Origin: Allopusillimonas ginsengisoli
Lineage (GTDB): Bacteria; Pseudomonadota; Gammaproteobacteria; Burkholderiales; Burkholderiaceae_B
DNA length: 64,000 nt
Assembly (NCBI RefSeq): GCF_004153455.1
Contig: NZ_SDQE01000002.1
Span: 186,001-250,000 of the forward strand
Reading direction: 5' to 3'
Below the pieces are notes generated by a model. It saw only the letters and a program-made list of their open reading frames with translations, was not told the DNA's origin and did no database searches. Position 1 is the first letter of the stretch. Every line of letters begins with the position of its first letter. Positions 25,810-37,906 of the stretch are shown here, piece by piece. The position numbers and the translations under genes were made by a program.

Positions 25810-27018
25810 TCAGGCCCGCTGCGCCCGCAGTGGGCCACGCATCCGGTCCAGCCACACTGACAGCAACAGCAATACCAGGCCGCCCAACGCCAGCAGGCTG
25901 CCCACCCATCCCGGTGATGTCCAGCCGTAGCCATGTGCAATGGCCAGCCCGCCCAGCCAGGGACCCAAGGCATTGGCAAAGTTAAACGCCGAATGATTCA
26001 ACGCCGCAGCTAAGCCCTGTGCGTTCTTTGCGACATCCATCAAGCGCGTTTGCAGGACTGTGCCCAGCGCTCCGCCAAAGCCAATGAAAAACACATTGAT
26101 GCTGATGGCCCATGCGCTGCCCGCCGTCAGGCTGAACAACGCCAGCATGACAGCGCTCCAGAGTAGTAATCCAGCCGCCGTGGGCATCAGAGCCCGGTCT
26201 GCGAACCACGGCACGATGATGTTGCCTACAGTCATGCCTGCCCCGAAAACCCCCAGCACAACAGGCACCATGGCGGGGGACACCAGCGTAACCGCCATGA
26301 GTGTATCGGCCAGATAGGTATACACGGCGAACAAGCCCCCGAATCCGATGGCGCCGATAGACAGCGTCAGCCAGACTTGCGCGTGCTTTAAGGCGCCAAG
26401 CTCACGCAACGGGCTCGCGCCTTTTTCCGCTGGTGTCGCGGGGGCCAGCCAGGCGACCAGCGCCACAGTGAGCGCCCCGGTAAAGGCCACCAGCCCGAAT
26501 CCCCAGCGCCAGCCCACCGCATGGCCGAGCCAGTTCGCAAACGGCACACCCACGACGGTGGCGACCGTCAATCCGAGAAATATCCGGCCTACCGCCTGAT
26601 TACGCTTGTTAAGGGGCACCAATGACACGCCGACAAGCGATGCGATGCCAAAGTAGGCGCCATGCGGCAGGCCGCTGAGGAAACGCAGCAGCAACATCCA
26701 CTCGTAGGTAGGCGCGAATGCACTCAGCCCGTTGAACACCGCGAACATGGTCATCAACCAGATCAGCAGCGTGCGGCGCGGCAGGCGTGCCGCCAGCACG
26801 GTCAGTATGGGCGCGCCAACGACCACGCCCAATGCATACGCGCTGATCACATGGCCTGCGGTGGGCGCGTCGATATTCAGGTCTTTGGCGAAATAAGGCA
26901 GCAGGCTCATCGTTGCGAATTCGGTCGTACCGATGGCAAAAGCACCTATCGCCAGGGCGAACAGAATGAGACCAGGCGATCGCTGTGCGGCCTGGGGGCG
27001 TGAACGGGGAGAAGACAT
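25810..27018 (-). CDS. MFS transporter, DHA1 family (AraJ/YdhP-like)
   Basis: The 402-aa protein has 12 membrane helices. The opening LILFALAIGAFAIGTTEFATMSLLPYFAKDLNIDAPTAGHVISAYALGVVVGAPILTVLAARL is typical of AraJ/YdhP-type carriers of purine nucleosides, sugars or drugs. ATG 27018 begins the MSSPRSRPQ stretch; the frame to 27093 adds a non-protein-like N-terminus. The substrate cannot be inferred. Neighbours do not suggest an operon. Confidence 0.88.
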   Translation of the reverse strand: MSSPRSRPQAAQRSPGLILFALAIGAFAIGTTEFATMSLLPYFAKDLNIDAPTAGHVISAYALGVVVGAPILTVLAARLPRRTLLIWLMTMFAVFNGLSAFAPTYEWMLLLRFLSGLPHGAYFGIASLVGVSLVPLNKRNQAVGRIFLGLTVATVVGVPFANWLGHAVGWRWGFGLVAFTGALTVALVAWLAPATPAEKGASPLRELGALKHAQVWLTLSIGAIGFGGLFAVYTYLADTLMAVTLVSPAMVPVVLGVFGAGMTVGNIIVPWFADRALMPTAAGLLLWSAVMLALFSLTAGSAWAISINVFFIGFGGALGTVLQTRLMDVAKNAQGLAAALNHSAFNFANALGPWLGGLAIAHGYGWTSPGWVGSLLALGGLVLLLLSVWLDRMRGPLRAQRA

Positions 27019-27117
27019 GAGCAAGAGGTAATCCGTGATGCCGCCCGCGCGGCCTTTTGCGAGGCAGGCTGAAATAGCGGGACGGGCGTACAAAGTCGTA
27101 TTTTAGCTGCCCCGCGC

Positions 27118-27888
27118 TTAACGATTCCAGTAGCCCAGCAGCACGGGGAGCATCAGCGCCATCCCCATGATCACGAGCACGGCGAACGCAAGACGCCGCA
27201 TTGCATCCGCGGACAGGGGCGGTGGAAAGCGTTTACCCAGCACGGTCGCGATCGCGACCATGGGCAGGCACACGGCGCTCAGTACGATGACATCCATGCC
27301 GAGCTGTCCCTGGGCCCCAACAAACAGCGTACGCGCCAAGGCCACAACCGCGTTGATAAAAATGAGCAGCCCGCGTATCTGGGGCAGGGTCATCGGTTGC
27401 CGATAGAGATGAAAGATCAGGGGCGGGCCCGGTATCCCGAACATGCCGCCAATCAAACCGCCCAGAAAGCCGTAATACACAAAGCTGGCGCGACCTGAGA
27501 GGGAGGTAAGCGGCTTGGGCCGCCAGGCAAAATTAATGCCCCCGTACGCAATGACCAGCCCCAGGAGCAACTGGATGATATCGGCGGCGGAATCGCTGAG
27601 AAAATCCAGCACGATAACGCCAAGCACGCTTGCAGGGAGCACACCTGCCACCATGTAGCCAATGAGCCGCCAATTGATATGATGATGCGTGCCCCGCAAG
27701 GCGACCGCACTATTGACCAGCGCCACAATGCTGACCACCGATGCAAGCGTGGCCACCGAAGCCACACCCATGCCGCCCGCCATTCCCATGACGATCATGG
27801 ACAGGCCGAAGCCCGTCACGGTCTGGAAATAGACCCCGGCAACAACGATCAGGATGAAAGGAACAAGCACAGTGATGCCGGGAATCAT
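27118..27888 (-). CDS. TSUP family membrane protein (TauE/SafE-like)
   Basis: The 256-aa protein has about eight hydrophobic segments and the repeat pattern of the TSUP (sulfite exporter TauE/SafE) family (FYQTVTGFG-like start VYFQTVTGFGLSMIVMGMAG; GGLIGGMFGIPGPPLIFHLY). These carry sulfur-containing or other organic anions. It is divergent from the MFS gene at 28054, and the gap holds a repeated GAAAACGG element that may coordinate the two carriers. Confidence 0.88.
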   Translation of the reverse strand: MIPGITVLVPFILIVVAGVYFQTVTGFGLSMIVMGMAGGMGVASVATLASVVSIVALVNSAVALRGTHHHINWRLIGYMVAGVLPASVLGVIVLDFLSDSAADIIQLLLGLVIAYGGINFAWRPKPLTSLSGRASFVYYGFLGGLIGGMFGIPGPPLIFHLYRQPMTLPQIRGLLIFINAVVALARTLFVGAQGQLGMDVIVLSAVCLPMVAIATVLGKRFPPPLSADAMRRLAFAVLVIMGMALMLPVLLGYWNR

Positions 27889-27932
27889 ACAGAGTAACGA
27901 GCTGATCGTGAGTTTTTCAACATTCCATTATA

Positions 27933-28022
27933 CAGAAAACGGAACTTTTTGTCTCGTTTTTAATGAAAATACTCTAACTTCCTGCACTGTCTAACTGCTA
28001 CTATTCGTTTTCCAGAAAACGG
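27933..28022. promoter_or_regulatory. Repeated CAGAAAACGG element between divergent carrier genes
   Basis: CAGAAAACGG occurs at 27933-27942 and again at 28013-28022, 80 bp apart. The second copy lies in a perfect palindrome CGTTTTC-CA-GAAAACG (28006-28021), and a related CGTTTTTAATGAAAAT lies between them (27955-27970). This looks like a multi-site operator for an unknown regulator of both divergent genes. Confidence 0.5.
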
Positions 28023-28053
28023 GTTGCCCTACCCGCCTTTAGCAGAGCCACCA

Positions 28054-29250
28054 ATGTCCGCCCAATCCAACGCCTTCTCCATGCGCACCCTGTTCATCGG
28101 TGCGCTTATCGTATTGCTGGCGCTTGGCGTGCGCGCAACCTTTGGCCTTTTCATGCAGCCCATGGGCGTAGCGCAAGGCTGGGGCCGCGACACCTTCTCG
28201 ATGGCATTCGCCATACAGAATATTGTCTGGGGCGTTGGTTCCATCTTCATGGGCATGCTGGCGGACCGCTACGGCGCCGGGCGCACGATCGCGCTGGGGG
28301 CGTTGCTGTACATGCTCGGCATGATAGGCATGTATTACGCGCACTCCGAGCTTACGCTTTATATGACGGCAGGCGTGTTGGTTGGCCTGGGCCAGGCTGG
28401 CACCACCTTTCCAGTGATCCTTCCTGTAGTGGCGCGGTCGGTGCCGCCCGCCTACCGCAGCACCGCCATGGGCATCGCCAGCGCGGGCGGCTCGCTCGGC
28501 CAGTTCGCCATCGTGCCGACAGGCCAGCTACTGATTTCCACCATGGATTGGACCGGTGCCTTGTGGATGCTGTCGCTGATGATTGCCAGCGGCATACCGC
28601 TCGCCTACTTTCTGAAAGGACGGCCCGACGCCCACGCAGGCGGCCACTCTTTGGCCGCTGCGGTCAAGCAGGCGCTGGCAGACCGTTCCTTTCACTTTCT
28701 GTTCTGGAGCTATGCTGTCTGCGGGTTTCACACGGCCTTCATCACCCTGCATCTGCCCGCTTTTCTTACAGATGGCGGCCTGACCGCCACGCACGGCGCC
28801 ACGGCCATTGCGCTCATCGGGCTATTCAATATTGCAGGGTCTTATTATGCGGGCAAATTGGGCGGCCGGATCAGCAAGAAAACCTTGCTGGCCTGGGTAT
28901 ACTTCCTGCGCGCCTTCGGCATGATTTTTCTGCTGGCCATGCCTTTGACGCCTGCAGTGGTCTATGTGTTTGCCGCCTGGATGGGCTTGTTCTGGCTGGG
29001 CACTGTTCCGCTCACCCAAGGTCTTATAGGCCATATCTATGGGCTGCGTTATGCGGCAACCCTGTCGGGCATCGCTTTCCTTGGTCATCAGATCGGAAGC
29101 TTTGGCGGTGTATGGCTGGGCGGCTACGCCTACCAGACAACCGGCAGCTATACGTCAGTATGGGTGGCGGGTGTGGTGCTGTCGGTGGTGGCCGCTGCCC
29201 TGTGCCTGCCTGTCAAAGAACAGGTGCTGGCCAGCCCCAGGCCGGCATGA
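28054..29250 (+). CDS. MFS transporter (monocarboxylate/oxalate-formate-like)
   Basis: The 398-aa protein has 12 predicted helices. Blocks such as RATFGLFMQPMGVAQGWGRDTFSMAFAIQNIVWGVGSIFMGMLADRYGAGRTIALG are typical of the MFS branch that contains monocarboxylate and oxalate/formate carriers. ATG 28054 (MSAQSNAFSMR) was preferred to the frame start at 28024. It shares a promoter region with the divergent TSUP carrier gene. The substrate is unknown, perhaps a short organic acid. Confidence 0.88.
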   Translation: MSAQSNAFSMRTLFIGALIVLLALGVRATFGLFMQPMGVAQGWGRDTFSMAFAIQNIVWGVGSIFMGMLADRYGAGRTIALGALLYMLGMIGMYYAHSELTLYMTAGVLVGLGQAGTTFPVILPVVARSVPPAYRSTAMGIASAGGSLGQFAIVPTGQLLISTMDWTGALWMLSLMIASGIPLAYFLKGRPDAHAGGHSLAAAVKQALADRSFHFLFWSYAVCGFHTAFITLHLPAFLTDGGLTATHGATAIALIGLFNIAGSYYAGKLGGRISKKTLLAWVYFLRAFGMIFLLAMPLTPAVVYVFAAWMGLFWLGTVPLTQGLIGHIYGLRYAATLSGIAFLGHQIGSFGGVWLGGYAYQTTGSYTSVWVAGVVLSVVAAALCLPVKEQVLASPRPA

Positions 29251-29292
29251 TGTAATGATGACAAAGTCTACGTGGCCCATCAGGCGTTCATC

Positions 29293-29466
29293 ATGGATAA
29301 GCCCTCACATTCCGTAAGTCAAACGGCGCAGCGCAAGCCACGCAGAAGCTGGCGCGTCATTGGCTGGATTGCATTGACGCTGGTGATTGCGCTGGCATTT
29401 GTCGGGTATCTCACGCCCGATATGCGCGTGCAATGGGCAAACCTGGCGGCACTCTGCGGATTCTGA
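29293..29466 (+). CDS. Small single-span membrane protein (57 aa)
   Basis: The 57-residue ORF starts MDKPSHSVSQTAQRKPRRSW, a basic N-terminal tail, followed by one hydrophobic helix (IGWIALTLVIALAFVGYLT, about residues 24-42) and a short tail. The positively charged tail before the span predicts the N-terminus inside the cell. It lies 40 bp after the MFS gene and may be co-transcribed. I do not recognise it. Confidence 0.5.
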   Translation: MDKPSHSVSQTAQRKPRRSWRVIGWIALTLVIALAFVGYLTPDMRVQWANLAALCGF

Positions 29467-29541
29467 GGCCGCACCCGGGCCTCACCAACCGTGGCGCGCA
29501 GGCGAAGCGCACCCATCTCTACTACATGGCGCCTTGCCGTT

Positions 29542-30600
29542 TCAAGCCTTGTCGCCGCGCGCAAGCCGCAAGCACATCAGGCTAAGTATTTCAAACAGAA
29601 TTTGGGCCCCCGCGTGGGCAGTGTTCGTCGTCGCATCGTAAGGCGGCGAGACTTCCACGACATCCCCGCCGACAATGTTTATACCCGCCAGGCCGCGCAC
29701 CAAATCCAGGGCCTCACGGGTTGTCAGGCCGCCAACTTCAGGCGTTCCCGTGCCCGGCGCAAAAGCGGGGTCCAGGCTGTCAATGTCGAAGGATACATAC
29801 ACCGGACTGTCGCCAACGACCTCGCGTGCCTTGGCGACCACCGCGGCCATGCCCATGGCATTGATTTCTTCCGCATGAATGACTGTCATGCCTGATTCGT
29901 AGGAAAACTCCCACAGGTACTCCGCGGATCCGCGAATGCCTATCTGTATGGTTTTGTCCGGATCAAGCACCCCGTCCAGCACGGCCTGCCGAAATGGACC
30001 GCCATGATGAAAACGCGTGCCATCGAATGGTCCGCCGGTATCGCAATGCGCGTCAATATGCACGAGCGCCAGCGGACGGTCGCGGCCCAGGGAGCGCAGT
30101 ATGGGCAGCGTGATGGAGTGATCTCCACCCACCGACAACGGAATCACGCCGGCGGCATGTATGGCATCATATGCAGACTCAATGTCGCGATGGGATTGGT
30201 CGAGGCTGAAGCGGCTGCGAAAGGGAACATCGCCGATGTCGGCAACGCGCAATTGCCTGGTGGGCACGCATTTAAGCACATGGTTGTAGGGGCCCACACG
30301 CTCAATGACACGCAGTGCGCGCGGACCAAAGCGACAGCCATTACGGTTGGTAATCCCCAAATCCATGGGTACACCGATCAGACAGGCCTGCAAATCGCCG
30401 AAGTCGGGACGGGTCCAGTCCATCTGGTGGAGGGCGGCATCAAGCAGCGTGGGCATACCCGCATAAGGCGCCGCGCGCGTTCCGTGCTCATCGATGATAT
30501 GCGCCGCCACGGAAGAAAAATGCGTATCGTGGATGACTGCTTCGTTTTCGCCCGCAAAGCGGGCCCGCAGGCTTGCCAGTTTTTTCTGGTCGTAATCCAT
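29542..30600 (-). CDS. Ureohydrolase, agmatinase/guanidinobutyrase family
   Basis: The 352-aa enzyme has the manganese-binding motifs of the arginase/agmatinase family: GGDHS (about residues 159-163), DAHCD (about 183-187) and SFDIDSLDPAFAPG (about 272-285). Such enzymes hydrolyse guanidino compounds (agmatine, guanidinobutyrate, guanidinopropionate) to urea and an amine. It is longer at the N-terminus than E. coli SpeB, which is common among guanidino-acid hydrolases, so agmatine need not be the substrate. AAGGAGG lies upstream of ATG 30600. It is transcribed after the C-S lyase gene. Confidence 0.88.
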   Translation of the reverse strand: MDYDQKKLASLRARFAGENEAVIHDTHFSSVAAHIIDEHGTRAAPYAGMPTLLDAALHQMDWTRPDFGDLQACLIGVPMDLGITNRNGCRFGPRALRVIERVGPYNHVLKCVPTRQLRVADIGDVPFRSRFSLDQSHRDIESAYDAIHAAGVIPLSVGGDHSITLPILRSLGRDRPLALVHIDAHCDTGGPFDGTRFHHGGPFRQAVLDGVLDPDKTIQIGIRGSAEYLWEFSYESGMTVIHAEEINAMGMAAVVAKAREVVGDSPVYVSFDIDSLDPAFAPGTGTPEVGGLTTREALDLVRGLAGINIVGGDVVEVSPPYDATTNTAHAGAQILFEILSLMCLRLARGDKA

Positions 30601-30643
30601 GGTTGTCGCCGCCTCCTTGTTTACCGCCGGGCCCTGCGTTTTG

Positions 30644-31816
30644 CTATTTCAGTCTGGCAAAGCCCTGATCCAAATCGTGTTTCAAGTCGTCGATGTCTTC
30701 AAGGCCTATTTGCAGACGCAAGGCCAATCCCTCGGGCTTCCAGGAGGTTGCCGTACGATACTGGGCGCAGTCAAAAGGAATGATCAGGCTTTCGTACCCA
30801 CCCCAGGAAAAGCCCATGCCGAAAACCGCCATGTGATCGAGCATGCGGGCCAGGCCTTCCCTGGTGTAACCTGGCTTGAGCACAATGGAGAACAGCCCGG
30901 AAGATCCGGTGAAATCGCGCTTCCAGAATTCATGCCCCGGGCAGCTTTCGAACGCGGGATGCAGCACGCGGCTGACCTCGGGCCGGGCCTGCAGCCAGCT
31001 TGCCATGTCCAGCCCCCTGCGCTCCGCTTCTTTAAGCCGCATGTGCAGGGTTCTCATGCCACGCAGCGCCAGCACGCAGTCGTCCGCGCCCGGAAGCATG
31101 GCCATGGCATCGTAGGTGGCACGCAGTGCGGGCCAGCTTTCGGCATTGGCGGACACCAGGCCCAACAGGAGGTCGGAATGGCCCCCCAGGTACTTGGTAC
31201 CGGCCTCCACAGACACGTCCACCCCATGATCGTGCGCCCGGAAAAAAATCGGTGTTGCCCAGGTATTGTCGATAATCGTCTTGATGCCGTGCTGGCGCGC
31301 CACCGCGACAATCGCTGGCACATCCTGTACCTCCAGCGTTTGGGAGCCAGGCGCTTCGAGAAAAATCGTGGACGTATTCGGTTGCACCAGCGCCTCGATG
31401 CCGCTGCCTATCATCGGATCGTAATAGGTGGTTGTCACGCCGTAGCGCGCCAGCATGCCATTGCAGAAATTGCGGGTGGGACGATAGACCGAATCCGGCA
31501 TCAGAATATGATCGCCCGACTTGGTCGTGCTGAACAGGGACAAAGTTACCGCCCCCAATCCCGACGGCGACAATACGGTGCCCGCCGCACCCGCCAGTTG
31601 CGTCCACGCGTTCTCCAGATTGGCAATCGTGGGCGTGCCCGCGGTGCCATACGTGAAACGACTGCGGCGATGCTCGAGATCATCCATGGTTTGGTAGATG
31701 ACCGTCGATCCCTTATATAAGGGTGCGTTGACAAAACCATGTTGCTCACCAGGATCGCGCCCCAGCCGGGTTAACTGGGTGGCAACATTGAAACAGCTGT
31801 TCTGTTTACTGGACAT
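30644..31816 (-). CDS. metC: Cystathionine beta-lyase-like PLP enzyme
   Basis: The 390-aa protein is a Cys/Met metabolism PLP enzyme: it has the substrate and PLP motifs IDNTWATP and SVEAGTKYLGGHSD, where the Lys forms the internal aldimine. MetC cleaves cystathionine (or cysteine) to homocysteine, pyruvate and ammonia. The blocks FRAHDHGVDVSVEAGTKY and FGMGFSWGGYESLI fit the MetC branch. A second paralog lies in the thiol operon at 41837-43000. Here it precedes the ureohydrolase gene and is divergent from nhaA. Confidence 0.9.
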   Translation of the reverse strand: MSSKQNSCFNVATQLTRLGRDPGEQHGFVNAPLYKGSTVIYQTMDDLEHRRSRFTYGTAGTPTIANLENAWTQLAGAAGTVLSPSGLGAVTLSLFSTTKSGDHILMPDSVYRPTRNFCNGMLARYGVTTTYYDPMIGSGIEALVQPNTSTIFLEAPGSQTLEVQDVPAIVAVARQHGIKTIIDNTWATPIFFRAHDHGVDVSVEAGTKYLGGHSDLLLGLVSANAESWPALRATYDAMAMLPGADDCVLALRGMRTLHMRLKEAERRGLDMASWLQARPEVSRVLHPAFESCPGHEFWKRDFTGSSGLFSIVLKPGYTREGLARMLDHMAVFGMGFSWGGYESLIIPFDCAQYRTATSWKPEGLALRLQIGLEDIDDLKHDLDQGFARLK

Positions 31817-31952
31817 GTGATTTAACCTGAATACCTGTTGGTCGCATATGACATCGATAGTCTATACTACGCGCCGGGTGTCACGGTTGCATGGTGCGGC
31901 CGCAGGGCAGGTTTCAGCGCAGGTCGGGCCGCCGCGCGGAGACGCCACGACC

Positions 31953-33326
31953 ATGACGACACCTGCTACGCGGCAAACCAAGCCGCGCCCACAGCGATAT
32001 GCCGAACGCGCCTTTTCGGTCATCGAACGTATTCTCCATATCGAAGCAGTCAGCGGCATTACACTGCTGCTCGCTGCCGCGGCTGCGCTCATCTGGGCCA
32101 ATTCTCCCGCCTCAAACAGCTATCACGATCTCTGGCATACCACGCTGTCATTCGGCATAGGATCCCATGTGGTCTCGCACTCCCTGCACTTCTGGGTTAA
32201 CGATGCCCTGATGACGGTTTTCTTTCTCGTCGTGGGCATGGAAATCCGCCGGGAAATCCACGAAGGCGCATTGTCCAATCTGAAGCTGGCTTCGCTACCG
32301 CTGGCAGCGGCATTGGGCGGCGTCGCTGTGCCCGCGCTCGTCTACTTCGCCTTCAATGGCGCTGATCCCATCCTGCGCCATGGCTGGGCGGTGCCCACCG
32401 CCACGGATATTGCATTTGCAGTGGGCGTGCTGGCCTTGCTGGGGCGGTCCATACCGGGCAGCCTCCGGATCTTTCTGCTGGCGGTCGCCATCATCGACGA
32501 CATCGCCGCCGTGCTCATCATCGCCCTGTTCTATTCGGGCGGGCTCGACTACACCGGCCTCCTGGTTGCCGGCGCCGGCATCGCTGCCGTGCTCATGCTG
32601 CAACGCATGGGCATAGGTTCCGCCTGGGCGTATATCCTTCCCGGCGCCATCCTGTGGGCAGGTCTGCTCCAGACGGGGGCGCATCCCACGCTCGCAGGCG
32701 TCGTCCTCGGGCTCATGACGCCCGTGCTTCCCCGCTACCTTCCCGCTCATCCGGTGGAGCTTGCCCGGCGCGCCGTCGACAAACTCGACGACTCAGCACT
32801 TGGCAGCGATCCGCATCATGCGGGCAAGCCGCTCAAGACGCTCAGAATCGCTCAGCGAGAATTCCTTCCACCCGTCACCCGTGTACAAATGGCCCTGCAC
32901 CCCTGGGTTGCCTATGGCGTGATGCCCATCTTTGCGCTGGCCAACGCGGGTGTCACGCTCGAAGGATTCGATCTCAGCTCAAGCAGCGCACAGGGGATCA
33001 TGCTGGGCATCATTGTTGCGCTGGTCGTCGGCAAACCGTTGGGGTTGCTTGCCGCTAGCTGGATTGCCGTCAGGCTGGGGCTCTGCAGCCTGCCCCCCGG
33101 CGTCAATTGGTCCGGCCTGACACTGGTGGGCCTGCTGGCGGGCATAGGCTTCACCATGTCGATCTTCATCGCAACGCTTGCTTTCAATAATGCAAGCCTG
33201 CTCGGCGCGGCCAAGCTCGGCGTGCTCATCGCGTCTTGCGCAGCAGCCGTGCTGGGCTTGGCATGGGGGGTGTACTACAAGACGCGGCAAGGTGCGAACG
33301 CCATACCTGATAGACTGGCTCTTTGA
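31953..33326 (+). CDS. nhaA: Na+/H+ antiporter NhaA
   Basis: The 457-aa membrane protein starts [14 protein letters not shown] and has the NhaA pattern ([62 protein letters not shown], with the two adjacent Asp residues that carry Na+ and protons). It exchanges Na+ for H+ at the inner membrane and helps with salt and alkaline pH. The frame extends to 31848, but the first 35 residues are not typical and ATG 31953 fits the family. dbpA starts 20 nt downstream. Confidence 0.95.
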   Translation: MTTPATRQTKPRPQRYAERAFSVIERILHIEAVSGITLLLAAAAALIWANSPASNSYHDLWHTTLSFGIGSHVVSHSLHFWVNDALMTVFFLVVGMEIRREIHEGALSNLKLASLPLAAALGGVAVPALVYFAFNGADPILRHGWAVPTATDIAFAVGVLALLGRSIPGSLRIFLLAVAIIDDIAAVLIIALFYSGGLDYTGLLVAGAGIAAVLMLQRMGIGSAWAYILPGAILWAGLLQTGAHPTLAGVVLGLMTPVLPRYLPAHPVELARRAVDKLDDSALGSDPHHAGKPLKTLRIAQREFLPPVTRVQMALHPWVAYGVMPIFALANAGVTLEGFDLSSSSAQGIMLGIIVALVVGKPLGLLAASWIAVRLGLCSLPPGVNWSGLTLVGLLAGIGFTMSIFIATLAFNNASLLGAAKLGVLIASCAAAVLGLAWGVYYKTRQGANAIPDRLAL

Positions 33327-33345
33327 TCCGCCACCGGCAATTATT

Positions 33346-34731
33346 GTGACCACACATTCGTTTTCTTCACTTCCGCTATCCCCCGCCCAGCTGGATAACC
33401 TGGCGCAACTGGGTTATCTGGAAATGACGCCTATCCAGTCGCAAAGCCTACCGATTATTCTCGAAGGCCGCGACCTGATCGCCCAGGCCAAAACAGGCAG
33501 CGGCAAAACCGCGGCGTTCGGGCTGGGCATCCTGCACCGGCTGAACCCTGCGCGTTTCGCCGTTCAGGCGCTGGTCATCTGTCCTACGCGCGAACTGTCG
33601 GAGCAAGTGGCCGTGGAGCTGCGCCGCCTGGCAAGAGCCGATGGCAACATCAAGGTGCTCACGCTCACGGGTGGTGCGTCCGCGCGGCCTCAGGTCGAAT
33701 CGCTGGCGCATGGCGCGCATATTATTGTCGGCACTCCCGGCCGCCTGATCGACCATCTCGAGCGCCAGACCCTGGACCTTTCCGGGCTGCATACCCTGGT
33801 GCTGGACGAGGCAGACCGCATGGTGGACATGGGTTTCTTCCCCGATGTGGTCGACATCGTCAACGTCTGTCCCGACGACCGCCAAACGCTGCTGTTCTCG
33901 GCCACCTACCCCGACAGCATCCGCGACGACGCCGACCGCTTCCTGAATAATCCCGTGCAGGTCAAAGTAGAAACCCTGCACGACGACAGCCAGATCGAAC
34001 AGCATTTCTACGAGATCGACGACGAGCGCCGCTTCGAGGCCGCCGCGCGCCTGCTCAATCACTTCCAGCCCGAATCCACGCTGGCGTTCTGCAACACCAA
34101 GGCGCAATGCGCCGATCTGGCGGTGTACCTGCGCAACGAGGGGTTCAGCGCCCTGGCCCTGCACGGCGACATGGATCAGCGCGACCGCGACGACGTGCTG
34201 GCGCAGTTCGCCAACCAAAGCTGCAATGTGCTGGTCGCCACCGACGTCGCGGCCAGGGGGTTGGACATTCCATCGCTGGCGGCCGTCATCAATGTCGAAC
34301 TCACCCGCGATCCTCAAGTGCATGTGCACCGCATCGGTCGCACCGGCCGCATGCAGGAAAAAGGCCTGGCGTTGAGCTTATGCTCGCCCCAGGAAAGCTA
34401 CCCTGCCTCGCAGATCGAAAAGTACCTGGGCGAACCGCTGCGTTGGTCCGATATCCACACCCTCAAGGCCTCCAAGGGGCGGCCGAGGCAGGCCCCAATG
34501 GTTACGCTGCTGGTGCTCGGTGGTAAAAAAGCCAAGCTGCGTCCAGGTGATTTGCTTGGCGCGCTCACCGGCGATGGTGGCCTCACGCGCGAACAAGTCG
34601 GCAAGATCGCCATCACCGATCAGGTCAGCTACGTCGCACTGGACCGCAGCATCGCGCGTTCGGTTTACCCGCGCCTGAGCCGTACGCTGATCAAAGGCAA
34701 GCCGCAGCGCATGAAACTGTTGGGGGACTAA
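33346..34731 (+). CDS. dbpA: DEAD-box RNA helicase DbpA
   Basis: The 461-aa protein has all helicase motifs: Q-motif (LGYLEMTPIQSQSLP), Walker A (AKTGSGKT), DEAD (VLDEADRMVDMGF), SAT (FSATYP) and HRIGRTGR. The C-terminal RNA-binding domain (VTLLVLGGKKAKLRPGDLLGALTGDGGL) matches DbpA, which acts in 50S subunit maturation by binding 23S rRNA hairpin 92. The start is a GTG at 33346 (VTTHSFSSLPLSPAQL), judged by homology of the first residues; no better ATG is available. It lies just downstream of nhaA. Confidence 0.95.
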   Translation: MTTHSFSSLPLSPAQLDNLAQLGYLEMTPIQSQSLPIILEGRDLIAQAKTGSGKTAAFGLGILHRLNPARFAVQALVICPTRELSEQVAVELRRLARADGNIKVLTLTGGASARPQVESLAHGAHIIVGTPGRLIDHLERQTLDLSGLHTLVLDEADRMVDMGFFPDVVDIVNVCPDDRQTLLFSATYPDSIRDDADRFLNNPVQVKVETLHDDSQIEQHFYEIDDERRFEAAARLLNHFQPESTLAFCNTKAQCADLAVYLRNEGFSALALHGDMDQRDRDDVLAQFANQSCNVLVATDVAARGLDIPSLAAVINVELTRDPQVHVHRIGRTGRMQEKGLALSLCSPQESYPASQIEKYLGEPLRWSDIHTLKASKGRPRQAPMVTLLVLGGKKAKLRPGDLLGALTGDGGLTREQVGKIAITDQVSYVALDRSIARSVYPRLSRTLIKGKPQRMKLLGD

Positions 34732-34782
34732 CAGGAGGGCATGCAGACGACATGCGTAGAAAACAGCAGTTTCCTATGCATG

Positions 34783-34811
34783 TGGGCATGGATGGGTTTA
34801 TCACTTATACT
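34783..34811 (+). promoter_or_regulatory. Promoter of the thiC leader
   Basis: TATACT (34806-34811) with a weak TGGGCA (34783-34788) 17 bp upstream would start transcription near 34818, at the first helix of the TPP riboswitch. The distance to the aptamer supports it, but the -35 is poor. Confidence 0.45.
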
Positions 34812-34815
34812 ACGC

Positions 34816-34908
34816 AGCACGCAGGGGTACTTGCCGGGCTCATGGTCCGGCAGGTTGAGATAAAACCCTTCGTACCAGTACGGATAACGCCGATGCTGGG
34901 AGCGTGCT
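34816..34908 (+). promoter_or_regulatory. TPP riboswitch (THI element)
   Basis: The leader has the hallmarks of the TPP aptamer: closing helix AGCACGC (34816-34822) with GCGTGCT (34902-34908), GGGGTAC at 34824-34830, GGTTGAGAT at 34853-34861 followed by AAAACCC, and CGGATAACGCCGATG-like core at 34881-34895. It binds thiamine pyrophosphate and would lower thiC expression when TPP is plentiful. The conserved element directly precedes a gene for thiamine synthesis. Confidence 0.95.
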
Positions 34909-34920
34909 CGTTCCTCTACT

Positions 34921-34956
34921 GACCTTGCGTCGTCTCTCGACCTTGCGTCATCTTTC
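34921..34956 (+). repeat. Tandem 18-bp repeat in the thiC leader
   Basis: Two copies of an 18-bp unit (GACCTTGCGTCGTCTCTC at 34921-34938 and GACCTTGCGTCATCTTTC at 34939-34956) differ at two positions. They lie between the TPP aptamer and the start-region hairpin, in what should be the expression platform. Confidence 0.8.
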
Positions 34957-34962
34957 CTATAG

Positions 34963-36924
<1,962 letters not shown>

Positions 36925-37004
36925 ACGGCTGGCCCGGCGCCATCGGCATACGCCCCTGGCGCCGGCAGCAGCACGGAGCATTCGGCACTCGGTCGCCCGG
37001 TGCC

Positions 37005-37890
<886 letters not shown>

Positions 37891-37906
37891 TTGTCTCTCC
37901 TGTGGG

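Noticed and set aside
30599-31720. 373-aa plus-strand ORF opposite the metC-like gene
   Set aside because: It is an antisense shadow of a well-supported PLP enzyme, with low-complexity His/Arg-rich translation.
33448-34329. 293-aa minus-strand ORF inside dbpA
   Set aside because: It is an antisense frame of a gene with all helicase motifs.
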